Positions 24,375 to 34,044 of a stretch of 64,000 bases of DNA are shown here, in pieces. Source of the DNA: Glycomyces terrestris (GTDB lineage Bacteria; Actinomycetota; Actinomycetes; Mycobacteriales; Micromonosporaceae). The stretch is taken from NCBI RefSeq assembly GCF_003933745.1, contig NZ_RSEB01000006.1, positions 124,001 to 188,000 of the forward strand. The letters are read 5' to 3'. Below the pieces are notes generated by a model. That model was not told where the DNA came from and searched no databases. It worked only from the letters and a program-made list of their open reading frames with translations. Each line of letters opens with the position of its first letter. The stretch's first letter is position 1. Both the position numbers and the translations under genes were made by a program.

Positions 24375-25121
24375 CTAGCGGTCCATCAGTGCGAAGACGC
24401 CCCAGCCGAGGTATTCGCGCTGGTAGCGGGCGTGCTTGACGGGCGCTGTGTCGAGTTCGGCGCGCAGCTCCGCGTACAGCTCGTCCTCGGGGTTGGCGTC
24501 GAGCCACTGCCGCAGGTTGAGCCACTGGGCCGCGGAGTAGCGGTCCCAGCTGTCCTGGTCGGCCAGGACCATCTCGACCACGTCGCAGCCGAGGCCCTGG
24601 AAGTGCTCCAGCAGCTCGGGGAGCGCGAAGAGGTCCTCCTTCGAGGACATGTAGCAGCCCTCGACGGTGGCCTGGTCGGGCGGGTCGAGCCGCCAGTACG
24701 GCTCGCCGACGAGCATCATCCCGCCGGGGGCGAGGCTGCGGCGCAGCAGCTCGACCGTCCCGGCGGCGCCGCCGCCGATCCAGGTCGCGCCGATGCAGGA
24801 GGCGATGCCGACCGGTTCGTCGGCGACGTGCCCGGCGGCGTCGCCGTGCACGAACCGGACCCGCCCGGCGACGCCGAGCTCGGCCGCCCGCTCGCGCGCG
24901 GCGGCGATGAAGACGGTGCTGATGTCGACGCCGGTGCCGGTCGTGCCGTGGTCGCGGGCCCAGGTCGAGAGCATCTCGCCCTTGCCGCAGGCGAGGTCGA
25001 GCATCGCGGTGCCCGGCGCGGGCCTGATGGCGCGCCCGAGGGCCGCCATCTTCTCCGCGGTGAACGGGTTGATCAGCCGGTGGCTGCTCTCGCGGATCGC
25101 GAACGTGCGTGGAAGGTCCAC
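24375..25121 (-). CDS. SAM-dependent class I methyltransferase
   Basis: This 248-aa protein has the motif I glycine-rich loop LDLACGKGEM (41-50) and motif II acidic residue in GTGVDIS. Later it has VRFVHGDAAG and a LRRSLAPGGMMLVGEPYW post-motif, the class I Rossmann methyltransferase layout. The substrate is unknown; the N-terminal INPFTAEKM resembles small-molecule methyltransferases. Its start is GTG 25121, with AAGGA about 12 nt upstream, somewhat far. It is divergent from the DUF4132 gene. Confidence 0.85.
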   Translation of the reverse strand: MDLPRTFAIRESSHRLINPFTAEKMAALGRAIRPAPGTAMLDLACGKGEMLSTWARDHGTTGTGVDISTVFIAAARERAAELGVAGRVRFVHGDAAGHVADEPVGIASCIGATWIGGGAAGTVELLRRSLAPGGMMLVGEPYWRLDPPDQATVEGCYMSSKEDLFALPELLEHFQGLGCDVVEMVLADQDSWDRYSAAQWLNLRQWLDANPEDELYAELRAELDTAPVKHARYQREYLGWGVFALMDR

Positions 25122-25387
25122 TGTGTCTTTTCATCCTTCGTTCGGAAGCTGGTGGAAAGGCTCATGAGCGGCCGGTCGGAGCCGACCGCGGGAATCTGGG
25201 CGGGCATCAAATGCACCTGCTTCCGGTTTCGGGGCGTGCGAAGGACCCCGCGACGCTACTGCGCCGCACCGGACCTGTCCAGTGGATTCCCGAGGCCCGG
25301 GCGCGCACCGAGCGCGACCGCCCCAGACGGCTTCGTCCCTGCCTGATCACCCTGTGTGCCACAGAGGACCCTGTCACACCCGGTTCC

Positions 25388-25393
25388 TAGACT
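25388..25393 (+). promoter_or_regulatory. -10 element of a leaderless promoter (DUF4132 gene)
   Basis: TAGACT lies 7 nt before GTG 25401 and there is no Shine-Dalgarno, so transcription probably starts at the initiation codon itself. Confidence 0.5.
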
Positions 25394-25400
25394 GGCGCGC

Positions 25401-28400
25401 GTGAACGAATCTCAGACCCCGCTCCCCGACGAGAGCCGCCTCGCGTTCCCCGACTCCTGGCACCGGTTCGTGCGGCCGCGCCGCGGCTCCGGCAAGCCGA
25501 AGCGGATGCGGCTCGACCCCGAGGCCGGCCGCAAGCTCCTCGCCGAGTTCGACGCCGCCGTGCGCGAACGCCTCGACCACGAGGCCAACACCGAGTACCG
25601 CGAGGCGGGCCTCGCCTACCTCGCCGGCTCGCCCGACCTCCGCGGCGCCGCCGCCGTCGCGGCCCTGGCCCGCACCACCGCGAGCGCCGAACCGTACGTC
25701 CAGCGCCCCCTGTTCGACCTGGCCGCGGCCGAGCACGGCCTGCCGTTCGCCGCCGCCGCGCTCGCCGAGTTCCTCCTGCTCGACATCACCTCGCCCGACC
25801 GCGGCAGCGCGATCAGCCTGATCCCCACCAGCTTCCAGAACCACCGCTGGGCCCGCGCCAACGGCGCCGCCGCGCTCGACGCCGTCCGCGCGCACCTGGC
25901 CGCCCTCCCCGACGACGAGTACGCCGCCGTCTTGGACGCCCTCGCCGCCCTCCGCACCGACCCCATGCGCCGCTTCGCCGTGAGCCTCCTGGTCCCCGAC
26001 GAGACCGACTGGCTCGACCAGGTCTGCGCCGAGTTCCAGGCCCAGCGGCCCCGCATGGAGCTCGCCAACCTCCTCCTCGGCGTCATCACCACCCCCGGGC
26101 AGCTCGAAGGCGTCGACCACTCCGGCGCCTACCTCTACTGGTTCCGGACCGCCGGCCTCGCCGACCTCGTCCACCGCCTCGGCGTCCACGCCGTCCCCGT
26201 CGTCGAGTCCATGTTCACCACCTGGCTCGACGGCGACGACCGCAAGACCCTCTGCCGCACGCTCGCGATGATCCCCTCCGACGCCGCGTTCGACCGCCTC
26301 CTCGACCACCTCGACCGCGACCCGGGCGCGATCGGCCACGCCATGGAGGCCGCCGCGCGCTTCCCCCAGCGCGCCCTCCGCGCCGTCGCCGCCCGCCTTT
26401 CCGGCGCCGAACCGGCCGCGCGCAAACGGCTCCTGACCGTCCTCTTCTCCGACCCGCTCCTCCTCGGCGCCGCCCTGGAGCGCCAGTCCGAGGAGGTGCG
26501 CGAGACCATCGCCGCCGCCACCGGCCTCGCCGACCGCGTCCCGGCCGCGCCCGCCGAGGCCGTCCCGGCCCTGCTCGCCTCCCCGCCCTGGAAGCGCGCC
26601 AGGCCCGAGGCCGCACCGGTGGTCCTCAAGGGACTCATGCCCCTCCCGATCAGCCGCGTCGTCTGGGCCGAGGGCGAGCGCGAGGCGTGGGCCGAGGCCA
26701 GCGTGAGCGGCGAGCGCGACTGGACCGAGGACGCCGAGCGCATCGCCGAACTCGCCCCGCACCACCAGGTCCGGGTCCTCGCCTGCGCGCCGCCCGAACT
26801 CACCGCGCACTTCCTGCCCGAGTGGCAGCCCCAGCCGGGCTACATCTCCCCGGAGGTCCTCCAGCGCCTCCTCGCCGCCCACGGCGACGCCGCGGCCGAG
26901 CAGGTCGCCACGGCCGCCGGCTGGGACGCCTCCATGCGCGGCGTCCTCGCCCCGATCGCGAACCTCACCGCCGCCCGCCTCGTCGCCGACGCCCTCGTGC
27001 GCCTGAAGACCATGCGCCCCATGGCCTTCGCCTGGCTCGACCGGCACGCCGCGGACGCTGCCGCGCTCCTCGTCCCCGACGCGCTCGGCAAGGCGAAGAA
27101 GCCCCGCGCCGCCGCCGAGGCCGCGCTCCGCTACATCGCCGCGCACCGCGGCCCCGACACCGTCCGCGACGCGGCCGGCCGGTACGGGCCCGACGCGGCC
27201 GCCGCGATCGAACCCCTGGTCGACGTCGACCCGTTCCTGCCCGCCGGCGTCACGATCCCCGAGCCCGGCCCGTGGGTCTCCGCGTTCGCGCTCCCGCAGC
27301 TCCTCCTGCCCGGCGGCGAGCGCGCCCTCCCGGACAGCGTGGTCCGCGACGCCGCCACCGTGCTCGCCCTCGGCACGCCCGACTACGAGTACGCGGGCGT
27401 CGCCGTCCTCGCCGAGACCTGCGACCGGGCCTCGCTCACCCGCTTCTCCTGGGCCCTGTTCGAGCAGTGGCTCACCGCCGGCGCCCCCTGGGACCAGTCG
27501 TGGGCGCTCACCCAGCTCATGCACTTCGGCGACGACCGGACCGTGCGCGAGCTCCAGGCGCTCGTGGCCCGCTGGCCGGGGGAGAACCAGCACCACCGCG
27601 CCGTCAAGGGCCTCCAGGTCCTCGGCGCGATCGGCACCGAGACCGCCCTGCGCGCCATCCAGCACATCGGCGAGAAGGCCAAGTTCAGCGCCATCAAGGA
27701 GGAGGCCCGCGAGCAGATCACCGCGATCGCCCAGAACCTCGGCCTGTCCGCCGAGCAGCTCGCGGACCGGCTCGTGCCCGACTTCGGGCTCCGCGACGAG
27801 GCCGCGCTCGTCCTCGACTACGGGCCGCGGCAGTTCAAGGTCGGCTTCGACGAGCAGCTGAAGCCGTTCGTCACCGACGCGGACGGCAAGCCGCGCAAGT
27901 CGCTGCCCAAGCCCGCCGCGAAGGACGACGCCGACCTGGCCGAGGCCGCCTACCAGCGGTTCGCGGCGCTGCGCAAGGACCTCCGCACCGTCGCCGCCGA
28001 CCAGGTCAAGCGCCTGGAGCGCGCCATGGTCACCGGACGCGCGTGGACGCCGGCCGAGTTCCGCGAGCACCTCGTCGAGCACCCGCTCGTGTGGCACCTC
28101 GCCCGCCGCCTGGTGTGGACCGCCGACGACGGCGCCGGCCCGGTCGCGTTCCGCCTCGCGGAGGACCGCACCTGCACCGGCGTCGAAGAGGACGAGTTCG
28201 CCCTCGCCGACACCGCGCTCGTGCGCGTCGCGCACCCGGTGGTCCTCGGCGACGAGACCGCGGCCTGGGCCGAGGTCTTCGCCGACTACGAGATCGTGCA
28301 GCCGTTCCCGCAGCTGGGCCGCGAGACCGACGCGTTCACCGACGAGGAGGTCGCCACCGGCCACCTCACCCGCTTCGAAGGGGCCTCGGTGCCCGTCGGC

Positions 28401-28709
28401 GCCCTCCTCGGCCTGGTCAAGAAGGGCTGGACCCGCGCGCCCGCGCTCGACGCCGGCATCGAGAACGGCATGTGGTGCGCCCTGCCCGGCACCGGCTACC
28501 TCGTGCTCGACCTCGACCCGGGCATCACCGTCGGCGACGTCAACGACCACTGGATCCAGAACCTGAAGCAGGTCGTGCTCTCCCGCTCCGACATGGGCGG
28601 CTGGACCCGCGCCCAGGCCACCCCGGGCCTGACGATCGGCGACCCGGTGGCGGCCTCGGAGGCGCTCACCGCCCTCGCGAGGGCCGTCGCCGCCGGCGCC
28701 GACCGCTGA
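25401..28709 (+). CDS. Giant DUF4132 domain protein
   Basis: This 1102-aa protein is one of the longest genes here. The first about 780 residues are helical, Ala/Leu-rich, with HEAT/armadillo-like spacing. The C-terminal part from about residue 800 (LVLDYGPRQFKVGFDEQLKPFV, KRLERAMVTGRAWTPAEFREHLVEHPLVWHLARRLVW) is the DUF4132 domain, which also occurs in E. coli MolR/YehI-like proteins of unknown activity. Family members are often stress- or defence-associated, but nothing here proves that. It has no membrane segment. GTG 25401 is placed by the leaderless -10. A strong terminator follows. Confidence 0.85.
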   Translation: MNESQTPLPDESRLAFPDSWHRFVRPRRGSGKPKRMRLDPEAGRKLLAEFDAAVRERLDHEANTEYREAGLAYLAGSPDLRGAAAVAALARTTASAEPYVQRPLFDLAAAEHGLPFAAAALAEFLLLDITSPDRGSAISLIPTSFQNHRWARANGAAALDAVRAHLAALPDDEYAAVLDALAALRTDPMRRFAVSLLVPDETDWLDQVCAEFQAQRPRMELANLLLGVITTPGQLEGVDHSGAYLYWFRTAGLADLVHRLGVHAVPVVESMFTTWLDGDDRKTLCRTLAMIPSDAAFDRLLDHLDRDPGAIGHAMEAAARFPQRALRAVAARLSGAEPAARKRLLTVLFSDPLLLGAALERQSEEVRETIAAATGLADRVPAAPAEAVPALLASPPWKRARPEAAPVVLKGLMPLPISRVVWAEGEREAWAEASVSGERDWTEDAERIAELAPHHQVRVLACAPPELTAHFLPEWQPQPGYISPEVLQRLLAAHGDAAAEQVATAAGWDASMRGVLAPIANLTAARLVADALVRLKTMRPMAFAWLDRHAADAAALLVPDALGKAKKPRAAAEAALRYIAAHRGPDTVRDAAGRYGPDAAAAIEPLVDVDPFLPAGVTIPEPGPWVSAFALPQLLLPGGERALPDSVVRDAATVLALGTPDYEYAGVAVLAETCDRASLTRFSWALFEQWLTAGAPWDQSWALTQLMHFGDDRTVRELQALVARWPGENQHHRAVKGLQVLGAIGTETALRAIQHIGEKAKFSAIKEEAREQITAIAQNLGLSAEQLADRLVPDFGLRDEAALVLDYGPRQFKVGFDEQLKPFVTDADGKPRKSLPKPAAKDDADLAEAAYQRFAALRKDLRTVAADQVKRLERAMVTGRAWTPAEFREHLVEHPLVWHLARRLVWTADDGAGPVAFRLAEDRTCTGVEEDEFALADTALVRVAHPVVLGDETAAWAEVFADYEIVQPFPQLGRETDAFTDEEVATGHLTRFEGASVPVGALLGLVKKGWTRAPALDAGIENGMWCALPGTGYLVLDLDPGITVGDVNDHWIQNLKQVVLSRSDMGGWTRAQATPGLTIGDPVAASEALTALARAVAAGADR

Positions 28710-28712
28710 CGC

Positions 28713-28746
28713 GCGGGCGGGCCCTCCCCCCGGAGGGCCCGCCCGC
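28713..28746. terminator. Bidirectional hairpin terminator
   Basis: A perfect 15-bp stem GCGGGCGGGCCCTCC / GGAGGGCCCGCCCGC with a CCCC loop lies between the convergent DUF4132 and SDR genes. Confidence 0.8.
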
Positions 28747-28752
28747 CCCCCG

Positions 28753-29517
28753 TCAGCCGTTCAGCCGCTCGTTCGCGTTCAGCGCGTCCACGACCTGGTC
28801 GTAGTCGCCGCGGGCCTCGCCGTAGCGCAGGAACTTGACGCGCTCGACCTGGATCTCGCGCGCGTCCGGCCGGGACTCGATGAGCCCCATGACCTCCGCG
28901 ATGTAGTCGTCGAGCGGCATCGCGTGCGGGTCGTCGGCGTGCCCGGGCATGAGCTCGGTCTGCACCGACGGCGGCACCAGCTCCACGACCTCGACCGGCG
29001 TGTCCGCCAGCTGGAGCCGCAGCGACTCGCTGAGCATGTGGATCGCGGCCTTCGAGGCGTTGTAGCTCGGCGTCACGCGCAGCGGCGCGAACGCGAGCCC
29101 GGAGGAGACGGTCATGATCGTCGCGTGCGGCCGGGTCTGGAAGTGCTCCACGAACGCGCCGATGAGCCGGATCGGCCCGAGCACGTTCACGGTGACGACG
29201 GCCTCGGCCGACTCGAGGAAGCCCTCGGGCCGGCGCCAGTCCTCGGCGCGCATGATCCCGGCCATCGCGATGAGCACGTTCAGGTCCGGGTGGCGGTCGA
29301 GCACCTCCTTCGCGGCGGCCGCGACGCTCGCCGGGTCGGCGGTGTCGATCCTGACGGTGTCGAGGCCCGGATGCGCGGCGGCGATCCGCTCGAGCTCGGC
29401 CGTGCGGCGCCCGCCGACGATCACCGTGTTGCCCTTCGCCTGGAGCGCGAGCGCGAGCGCGAGGCCGATGCCGCCGGTCGAGCCGGGGATGAAGATGGTG
29501 TTCCCTGAAATGTCCAT
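28753..29517 (-). CDS. Short-chain dehydrogenase/reductase (DltE-like)
   Basis: The 254-aa classical SDR has a cofactor loop GSTGGIG (12-18), NAG-like AMAGI at about 84-88, catalytic Ser138/139 and Y152-N-A-S-K156. The PGSTGGIGLALAL start and overall layout resemble DltE-type oxidoreductases. NAD(P) is the cofactor; the substrate is unknown. A CAGACT hexamer sits 7 nt before ATG 29517 without a Shine-Dalgarno. It is divergent from an MmyB-like regulator across 101 bp, a common actinobacterial arrangement in which the regulator controls the SDR. Confidence 0.9.
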   Translation of the reverse strand: MDISGNTIFIPGSTGGIGLALALALQAKGNTVIVGGRRTAELERIAAAHPGLDTVRIDTADPASVAAAAKEVLDRHPDLNVLIAMAGIMRAEDWRRPEGFLESAEAVVTVNVLGPIRLIGAFVEHFQTRPHATIMTVSSGLAFAPLRVTPSYNASKAAIHMLSESLRLQLADTPVEVVELVPPSVQTELMPGHADDPHAMPLDDYIAEVMGLIESRPDAREIQVERVKFLRYGEARGDYDQVVDALNANERLNG

Positions 29518-29618
29518 GCCCCGAAGTCTGGGCGCTTCCGGCGCCGCTGTGCAGAGAGCGCTTGTCGGGGGATCGCCGGTCCCTGGTTCGCGGCCCGCGC
29601 CGGGCCGATACTGGACGC

Positions 29619-30458
29619 ATGGACCGCACCGCACTCGCCGAGTTCCTCCGCCGCCGCCGCGAAGGGCTCCAGCCGGGAGACGTCGGGCTCCCCCCGGGGG
29701 CGCGCCGCCGCGCCCCGGGCCTGCGCCGCGAAGAGGTCGCCGCGCTCGCCGCGATGTCGACCGACTACTACACCCGCCTCGAGCAGCGGCGCGGCCCGCA
29801 GCCGAGCGTCCAGATGCTCGCCTCGCTCGCCCGCGCCCTGCGCCTGACCGACCAGGAGCGCGACTATCTGTTCCGGCTCGCCGGCCACAACGCCCCGGCG
29901 CGCCTGGCGGACGCGACCCACGTCGCCCCCGCGCTCCTGCGCGTCCTCGACCGCCTCCAGGACACGCCCGCGCTCATCCTGTCGAACCTCGGCGAGGCCC
30001 TCGTCCAGAACGACCTCGCCAAGGCCCTGTTCGGCGACCGCACCTCGTTCACCGGCCTCGACCGCTACGACGCCTACCGCTGGTTCACCCGCCCCGGCGA
30101 GCGCGATAAGTACCCCGCCGACGACCGCGACCGCCAGGGCCGCGCCCTCGTCTCGGCCCTGCGGGTCGCCTACGGTGCCATGGGCCCGGCGTCGCGGGCG
30201 GGGGAGCTGGTGGCCGCGCTGCGGCGGCGGTCGGAGGAGTTCGCGGACCTGTGGGACCGGCACGAGGTCGCCAAGCGCTTCGCCGACCACAAGACCCTCG
30301 TCCACCCCGAGGTCGGCCCGATCGAACTCGACTGCCAGGTGCTGTTCACCGAGGACGAGTCGCAGGCGCTACTGGTGCTCACGGCCGAGCCGCGCAGTGA
30401 AGCGGAGGAGAAGCTGCGCCTCCTGGCGGTCCTCGGCCCCGCCGGAACCCGCCCCTGA
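29619..30458 (+). CDS. MmyB-like XRE family regulator
   Basis: The 279-aa protein has an N-terminal XRE helix-turn-helix (ALAEFLRRRREGLQP, RAPGLRREEVAALAAMSTDYYTRLEQRRG; residues about 4-62). Its C-terminal MmyB-type PAS-like ligand domain (about 105-270; RYDAYRWFTRP, HKTLVHPEVGPIELDCQVLF) is known in this family to bind fatty-acid-like ligands. ATG 29619 is preceded by GATACT at 6 nt, so it is likely leaderless. It probably controls the divergent SDR. Confidence 0.92.
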   Translation: MDRTALAEFLRRRREGLQPGDVGLPPGARRRAPGLRREEVAALAAMSTDYYTRLEQRRGPQPSVQMLASLARALRLTDQERDYLFRLAGHNAPARLADATHVAPALLRVLDRLQDTPALILSNLGEALVQNDLAKALFGDRTSFTGLDRYDAYRWFTRPGERDKYPADDRDRQGRALVSALRVAYGAMGPASRAGELVAALRRRSEEFADLWDRHEVAKRFADHKTLVHPEVGPIELDCQVLFTEDESQALLVLTAEPRSEAEEKLRLLAVLGPAGTRP

Positions 30459-30501
30459 ACGCAGAAAAGGAAGGGCCGAAGCACCTTCCCCCTACAAGAT
30501 A

Positions 30502-30541
30502 CCAGGGCGGCCCGACCGGCCCGCGGCCGGGTCCGCCCTGG
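30502..30541. terminator. Bidirectional hairpin terminator
   Basis: CCAGGGCGG (30502-30510) pairs with CCGCCCTGG (30533-30541), with further imperfect CCGGCC/GGCCGG pairing inside. It lies between the convergent regulator and permease genes. Confidence 0.65.
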
Positions 30542-30544
30542 CAC

Positions 30545-31717
30545 TCAAGGCGAGGTCAGCGCCTCGGTCGGCGACATCCTGGCGGCCTTCACCGCCGGGT
30601 AGAGACCCGCGACCGCGCCGATGACCGCGGTCGCCGCCACCCCGCCCCCGAGCGCCCACGCCGGGACCGTCGCCGGCCAGCCCTGCCACGCCGCGTACGC
30701 CGCGGTGATCGCCGCGCCGAGCGCCACCCCGCCCGCGCCGCCCAAGAGCGACAGCAGCAGCGACTCGGCGAGGAACTGCCCGCGCACGTCCGCCCGGGTC
30801 GCCCCGAGCGAGCGCCGCAGCCCGATCTCCCCGCGCCGCTCCAGGACCGAGACCACCATCGTGTTCGCGACCCCGACGCCGCCGACGAGCAGCGCCACGC
30901 CCCCGATCCCCAGCAGCAGCCCCGTGAACGACGCCTCCGCCGCCTCGGCCGCCACCAGCGCGTCCGACGGCCGCGAGACCTCGACCTCCTCGGGGTGCTC
31001 CGGGTTCGCCGTCGCCCCCAGCACCGCCTGCACGTCGGCCACGGCCGCCTCGGCCGCCCGCGCGTACACCTGCGTGGCGTGCAGGTCGAAGCCCAGGTAC
31101 GCCGCGGCGGCGTCCCAGCCGACGAGCGCGGCGTTGTCCAGCTCGGGCGCGAGCGCCACCGGTTCGAGCACCCCGACCACGGCGAACCACTGCCCGCCCA
31201 GCCAGATCTGCACGTCGGGGCCGGCCGCGACCCCGAGCGCCGCGGCCGCGTCCGCGCCGAGCACCGCCGCCGGGAAGTCCCCGGCCGCGCCGCCGATCCA
31301 CTGCCCCTGCGCGAGCGAGGCGCCCACGACGTCGAGCAGGTCGTCCTCGGCGGCCTTGACCGCGATCCCGCCCGACTCGTTCTCGGGGATGCGGTCGGTC
31401 CGGTACACCTTCGCGTCCGCCACCGTCCCGGTCGCCGCGGCCGACTCGACCGGCCCGATCCGCTCGATCATCGCGACCGCCTCGAGCGGCAGCTGCGACT
31501 CGCCGCCGAACAGCGCCTGCCCCGGCGCGACCGTCAGCAGGTTCGTGCCCAGCTCGTCCAGCTGCCGGTCGAGCTCGGCCGAGCTCGACGCCGAGATCCC
31601 CGCGACCGCCGTCATCGCCGCGATCCCGATCGCGATCCCCACGGCCGACAGCGCCACCCGCAGCGGCCGCGACCGCAGCCCGTGGACGCCGACGCGCAGC
31701 AGGTCAGTCCACCGCAT
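30545..31717 (-). CDS. MacB/FtsX-type ABC transporter permease
   Basis: This 390-aa permease has one N-terminal helix (about 20-42: [22 protein letters not shown]), a large extracellular MacB_PCD domain (about 45-260) and three C-terminal helices within the FtsX domain (about 268-385). That domain carries the conserved [35 protein letters not shown] segment. It overlaps the ATPase gene by 14 bp and is last in a four-gene operon with a lipoprotein and a HlyD-like adaptor. Its likely role is export of peptides, lipids or antimicrobials across the envelope. Confidence 0.92.
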   Translation of the reverse strand: MRWTDLLRVGVHGLRSRPLRVALSAVGIAIGIAAMTAVAGISASSSAELDRQLDELGTNLLTVAPGQALFGGESQLPLEAVAMIERIGPVESAAATGTVADAKVYRTDRIPENESGGIAVKAAEDDLLDVVGASLAQGQWIGGAAGDFPAAVLGADAAAALGVAAGPDVQIWLGGQWFAVVGVLEPVALAPELDNAALVGWDAAAAYLGFDLHATQVYARAAEAAVADVQAVLGATANPEHPEEVEVSRPSDALVAAEAAEASFTGLLLGIGGVALLVGGVGVANTMVVSVLERRGEIGLRRSLGATRADVRGQFLAESLLLSLLGGAGGVALGAAITAAYAAWQGWPATVPAWALGGGVAATAVIGAVAGLYPAVKAARMSPTEALTSP

Positions 31718-32372
31718 CGCGCACCACCCGCCCGTCGCGCATCTCGATCCGCCGCGGCAGGCCCGCCGCGATGTCCCGGTCGTGCGTGATGACCACGACC
31801 GTGGTCCCGCCCTCGTGCAGGCCCCGCAGCAGGCCCATGACCGCCGCGCCGGACGCCGAGTCGAGGTTCCCGGTCGGCTCGTCGGCGAGCAGCAGCCGCG
31901 GCCCGCCCACGATCGCGCGCGCGACGGCGACGCGCTGGCGCTCGCCGCCGGACAGCTCGTGCGGGCGGTGCCCGGTCCGGTGCGCCAGGCCGACCGTCGC
32001 GAGGGCCGCGGCGGCGGCCTCGCGCCGCTTCGCGCGCGGCACGCCCCGGTACAGCAGGCCGTCGGCGACGTTGTCGAGCACCGGCACCCCCGGCGCGAGA
32101 TGGAACTGCTGGAACACGAAGCCCAGCTCCGCGGCCCGCAGGCGCGACAGCCGCCGGTCCGAGAGCGCCGAGACGTCCTCGCCCGCGACCCGCACCGTCC
32201 CCGACGTGGGCCGGTCGAGCGTCCCGGCGAGGTTGAGCAGCGTCGACTTCCCCGACCCCGAGGGGCCGACGACCGCGACGAGCTCGCCCTCGCCGATCTC
32301 CAGCGACACCCCGTCGAGCGCGGTCACGCCCGGATAGGCCTTCGCGACCTCCTCCAGCACCACGACGCTCAT
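31704..32372 (-). CDS. MacB/LolD-type ABC transporter ATP-binding protein
   Basis: The 222-aa ATPase has Walker A GPSGSGKS (36-43), Q-loop FVFQQFHL, signature [14 protein letters not shown], Walker [14 protein letters not shown] and switch ITHD. The DEPTGNLDS form is diagnostic of the MacB/LolD/FtsE group. It overlaps the adaptor gene by ATGA and the permease gene by 14 bp, so the products are translationally coupled. It energises the permease at 30545-31717. Confidence 0.95.
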   Translation of the reverse strand: MSVVVLEEVAKAYPGVTALDGVSLEIGEGELVAVVGPSGSGKSTLLNLAGTLDRPTSGTVRVAGEDVSALSDRRLSRLRAAELGFVFQQFHLAPGVPVLDNVADGLLYRGVPRAKRREAAAAALATVGLAHRTGHRPHELSGGERQRVAVARAIVGGPRLLLADEPTGNLDSASGAAVMGLLRGLHEGGTTVVVITHDRDIAAGLPRRIEMRDGRVVRDAVD

Positions 32373-33412
32373 TCGGGCACCGCCACTTCCATGCCGGCCT
32401 CCAGCGCGCCCGCGACCTCGACGCGGCCGTCGGCGAACACGCCGGTCTCGACCGGCACCAGTTCGGCGCCGCCGCCGTCGACGACCTCGACGCCGTACCC
32501 GCCCTCGCGGAGCGCCAGCAGCGCCTCGACCGGCACGGTCAGCACGTCCTCGCGCGTCTCCGACACCAGCTCCACCGTCACCGGCGCCGACACGAGCGAC
32601 CCGAGGGCCGCCTGGTCCGCGACCTCCACCGTGACCTCGACGGTCTCGGGCTCCTCGGACCCCTCCTCCTGCGAACCGGCGACGGTCTGCCCGATCGCGG
32701 ACACCGTGCCCGCGACCTCGGTCCCGTCCGGCAGCGCCACCGCGACCGCCTGGCCCTCGGCCGCCAGGTCCTGGTCGGCGACGTCGAGCTGCACCGTGAC
32801 CCGCCGCTCCCCGGAGGTGTACGACAGCACCGGCCCGCTCGCCGGATCGCCCACGGCCGCGACATGGTCGGCGACCCGCACCGCCGCGGGCGAGAACAGG
32901 ACGTCGCCGACGGCCACCGTCCCCGTCTCCGCCGCCCCGACGTCCTCCTGCCACGCCTCCACGGCCGCCGCGGTCGCGTCCGTGTACGCGTCGTCCTCGG
33001 TGAACCCCTCGTACCCGAGGTCCGCCAGGTTCGACTCCAGCTGCGCCACATCGGGGCCCTCGACCCCCGGCGCCAGATCCCTCCACAGGGGAAGGTCGCC
33101 GGTCATCGCGACGACCGGCGCGTTGTCGACGTCGTACACCGCGTCGCCCGCGCCGATCACCGTCCCCGGCTCCGGCAGCCACGTCACGGTCCCCGGCTTC
33201 GCGCCGCTGAGCGTGTGCGCCTCGCCGTACGAGAGCGTCCCCACGACCTCCTCCGACCGGGCCAGGTCCTGCACCTCCACCGTCGCCGTCGCGCCCGGGT
33301 CCTGCGCCGACGCGGCCGGCTCGTCGCCGCCGGCCCAGTACAGCGCCCCGGCCGCGGCCAGCCCGGCCGCCGCGGCCGACCCGGCCGCGATCGCCTTCGT
33401 CCGCCGCCTCAC
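32369..33412 (-). CDS. HlyD-like efflux adaptor with peptidoglycan-binding domain
   Basis: The 347-aa protein has an N-terminal membrane anchor ([22 protein letters not shown]). It then has a barrel-sandwich lipoyl-like strand region, an inserted PG_binding_1-type segment (about 110-165; [32 protein letters not shown]), and C-terminal beta-barrel domains ([43 protein letters not shown]). Such adaptors pair with MacB ABC transporters in Gram-positives. GTG 33412 overlaps the stop of the lipoprotein gene (GTGA). No separate outer-membrane partner is expected. Confidence 0.88.
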   Translation of the reverse strand: MRRRTKAIAAGSAAAAGLAAAGALYWAGGDEPAASAQDPGATATVEVQDLARSEEVVGTLSYGEAHTLSGAKPGTVTWLPEPGTVIGAGDAVYDVDNAPVVAMTGDLPLWRDLAPGVEGPDVAQLESNLADLGYEGFTEDDAYTDATAAAVEAWQEDVGAAETGTVAVGDVLFSPAAVRVADHVAAVGDPASGPVLSYTSGERRVTVQLDVADQDLAAEGQAVAVALPDGTEVAGTVSAIGQTVAGSQEEGSEEPETVEVTVEVADQAALGSLVSAPVTVELVSETREDVLTVPVEALLALREGGYGVEVVDGGGAELVPVETGVFADGRVEVAGALEAGMEVAVPE

Positions 33413-33909
33413 TGGTCGCGCGCCTGTCCGAGGTGCTCCTGGCACGCCTCGATCGCGGCGTCCCACTCCGGGTCCGCCTGGCCCTCCTCCAGCAGCGTCG
33501 GCCCGAAGCCCTCCTCGCCCGGGTCGGGCATGTCCTCGACCCCGTTGTCGCGCATGCACTGCGCGAACTCCAGCAGCGCCGCCTGGACCTCCGGGTCCGA
33601 CACGTCGTGCTCCCCGGACGCCAGGTGCTCCTGGCATGCCTCGACCGCCTCGGGCTCGTCCTCCAACAGCTCGCGCAGCTCCTCGGCTCCCGCGAAGCCG
33701 CCGTCCGGGTCGGGATCGGGGAAGTCCACCCCCTGGTCCCGCATGCACTCGGCGAAGGCCTGGAGGCCCTCCTCCTGGCCGGCCTCCCCGGTCGCCTCCG
33801 CGGAGGCCGTGCCCCCGGCGCTGGCGACCTCGTCGGCGGGCTCGTCGCCGCAGGCGGCGAACAGCGGCAGCGCCGACAGCGCGACCGCGGCGAGCAGTAC
33901 TCGTCTCAT
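33409..33909 (-). CDS. Duplicated four-cysteine lipoprotein of efflux operon
   Basis: The 166-aa lipoprotein has signal and lipobox LFAAC (Cys20). The mature part is a tandem duplication: unit 1 at about residues 50-97 ([16 protein letters not shown], then EACQEHL) and unit 2 at about 111-162 ([16 protein letters not shown], then EACQEHL). Cys55, 92, 118 and 156 are symmetrically placed and could form disulfides. Such CMRD...CQ proteins recur in actinobacterial MacB-type operons, but their role is undefined; substrate capture or sensing is a guess. AAGGAG is 8 nt before ATG 33909. First gene of the operon. Confidence 0.82.
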   Translation of the reverse strand: MRRVLLAAVALSALPLFAACGDEPADEVASAGGTASAEATGEAGQEEGLQAFAECMRDQGVDFPDPDPDGGFAGAEELRELLEDEPEAVEACQEHLASGEHDVSDPEVQAALLEFAQCMRDNGVEDMPDPGEEGFGPTLLEEGQADPEWDAAIEACQEHLGQARDQ

Positions 33910-33984
33910 CGTGGCGTCTCCTTCGTTCTCGGATGGACGCCGCAAGTGAAGCCGCGCGCGCATGTGGCCCGCGTGAGCGCGGAT

Positions 33985-34001
33985 GCTTACGCCGCGCTTA
34001 C
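33985..34001. promoter_or_regulatory. OmpR-type direct repeat in divergent promoter
   Basis: Two GCTTAC hexamers (33985-33990 and 33996-34001) are spaced 11 bp start to start, the phasing bound by OmpR/PhoB-family dimers. They lie between the efflux operon and its divergent two-component genes, so they are a likely site for the adjacent regulator. Confidence 0.5.
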
Positions 34002-34044
34002 ACCGGACCTGGCAGCATCGACACTCGACGGGGGAGGAGCCGGG

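Noticed and set aside
25374-28550. A minus-strand open frame of about 1058 codons opposite the DUF4132 gene
   Set aside because: Gly/Glu/Val/Arg-rich shadow; the plus strand has the coherent DUF4132 protein, promoter and terminator.
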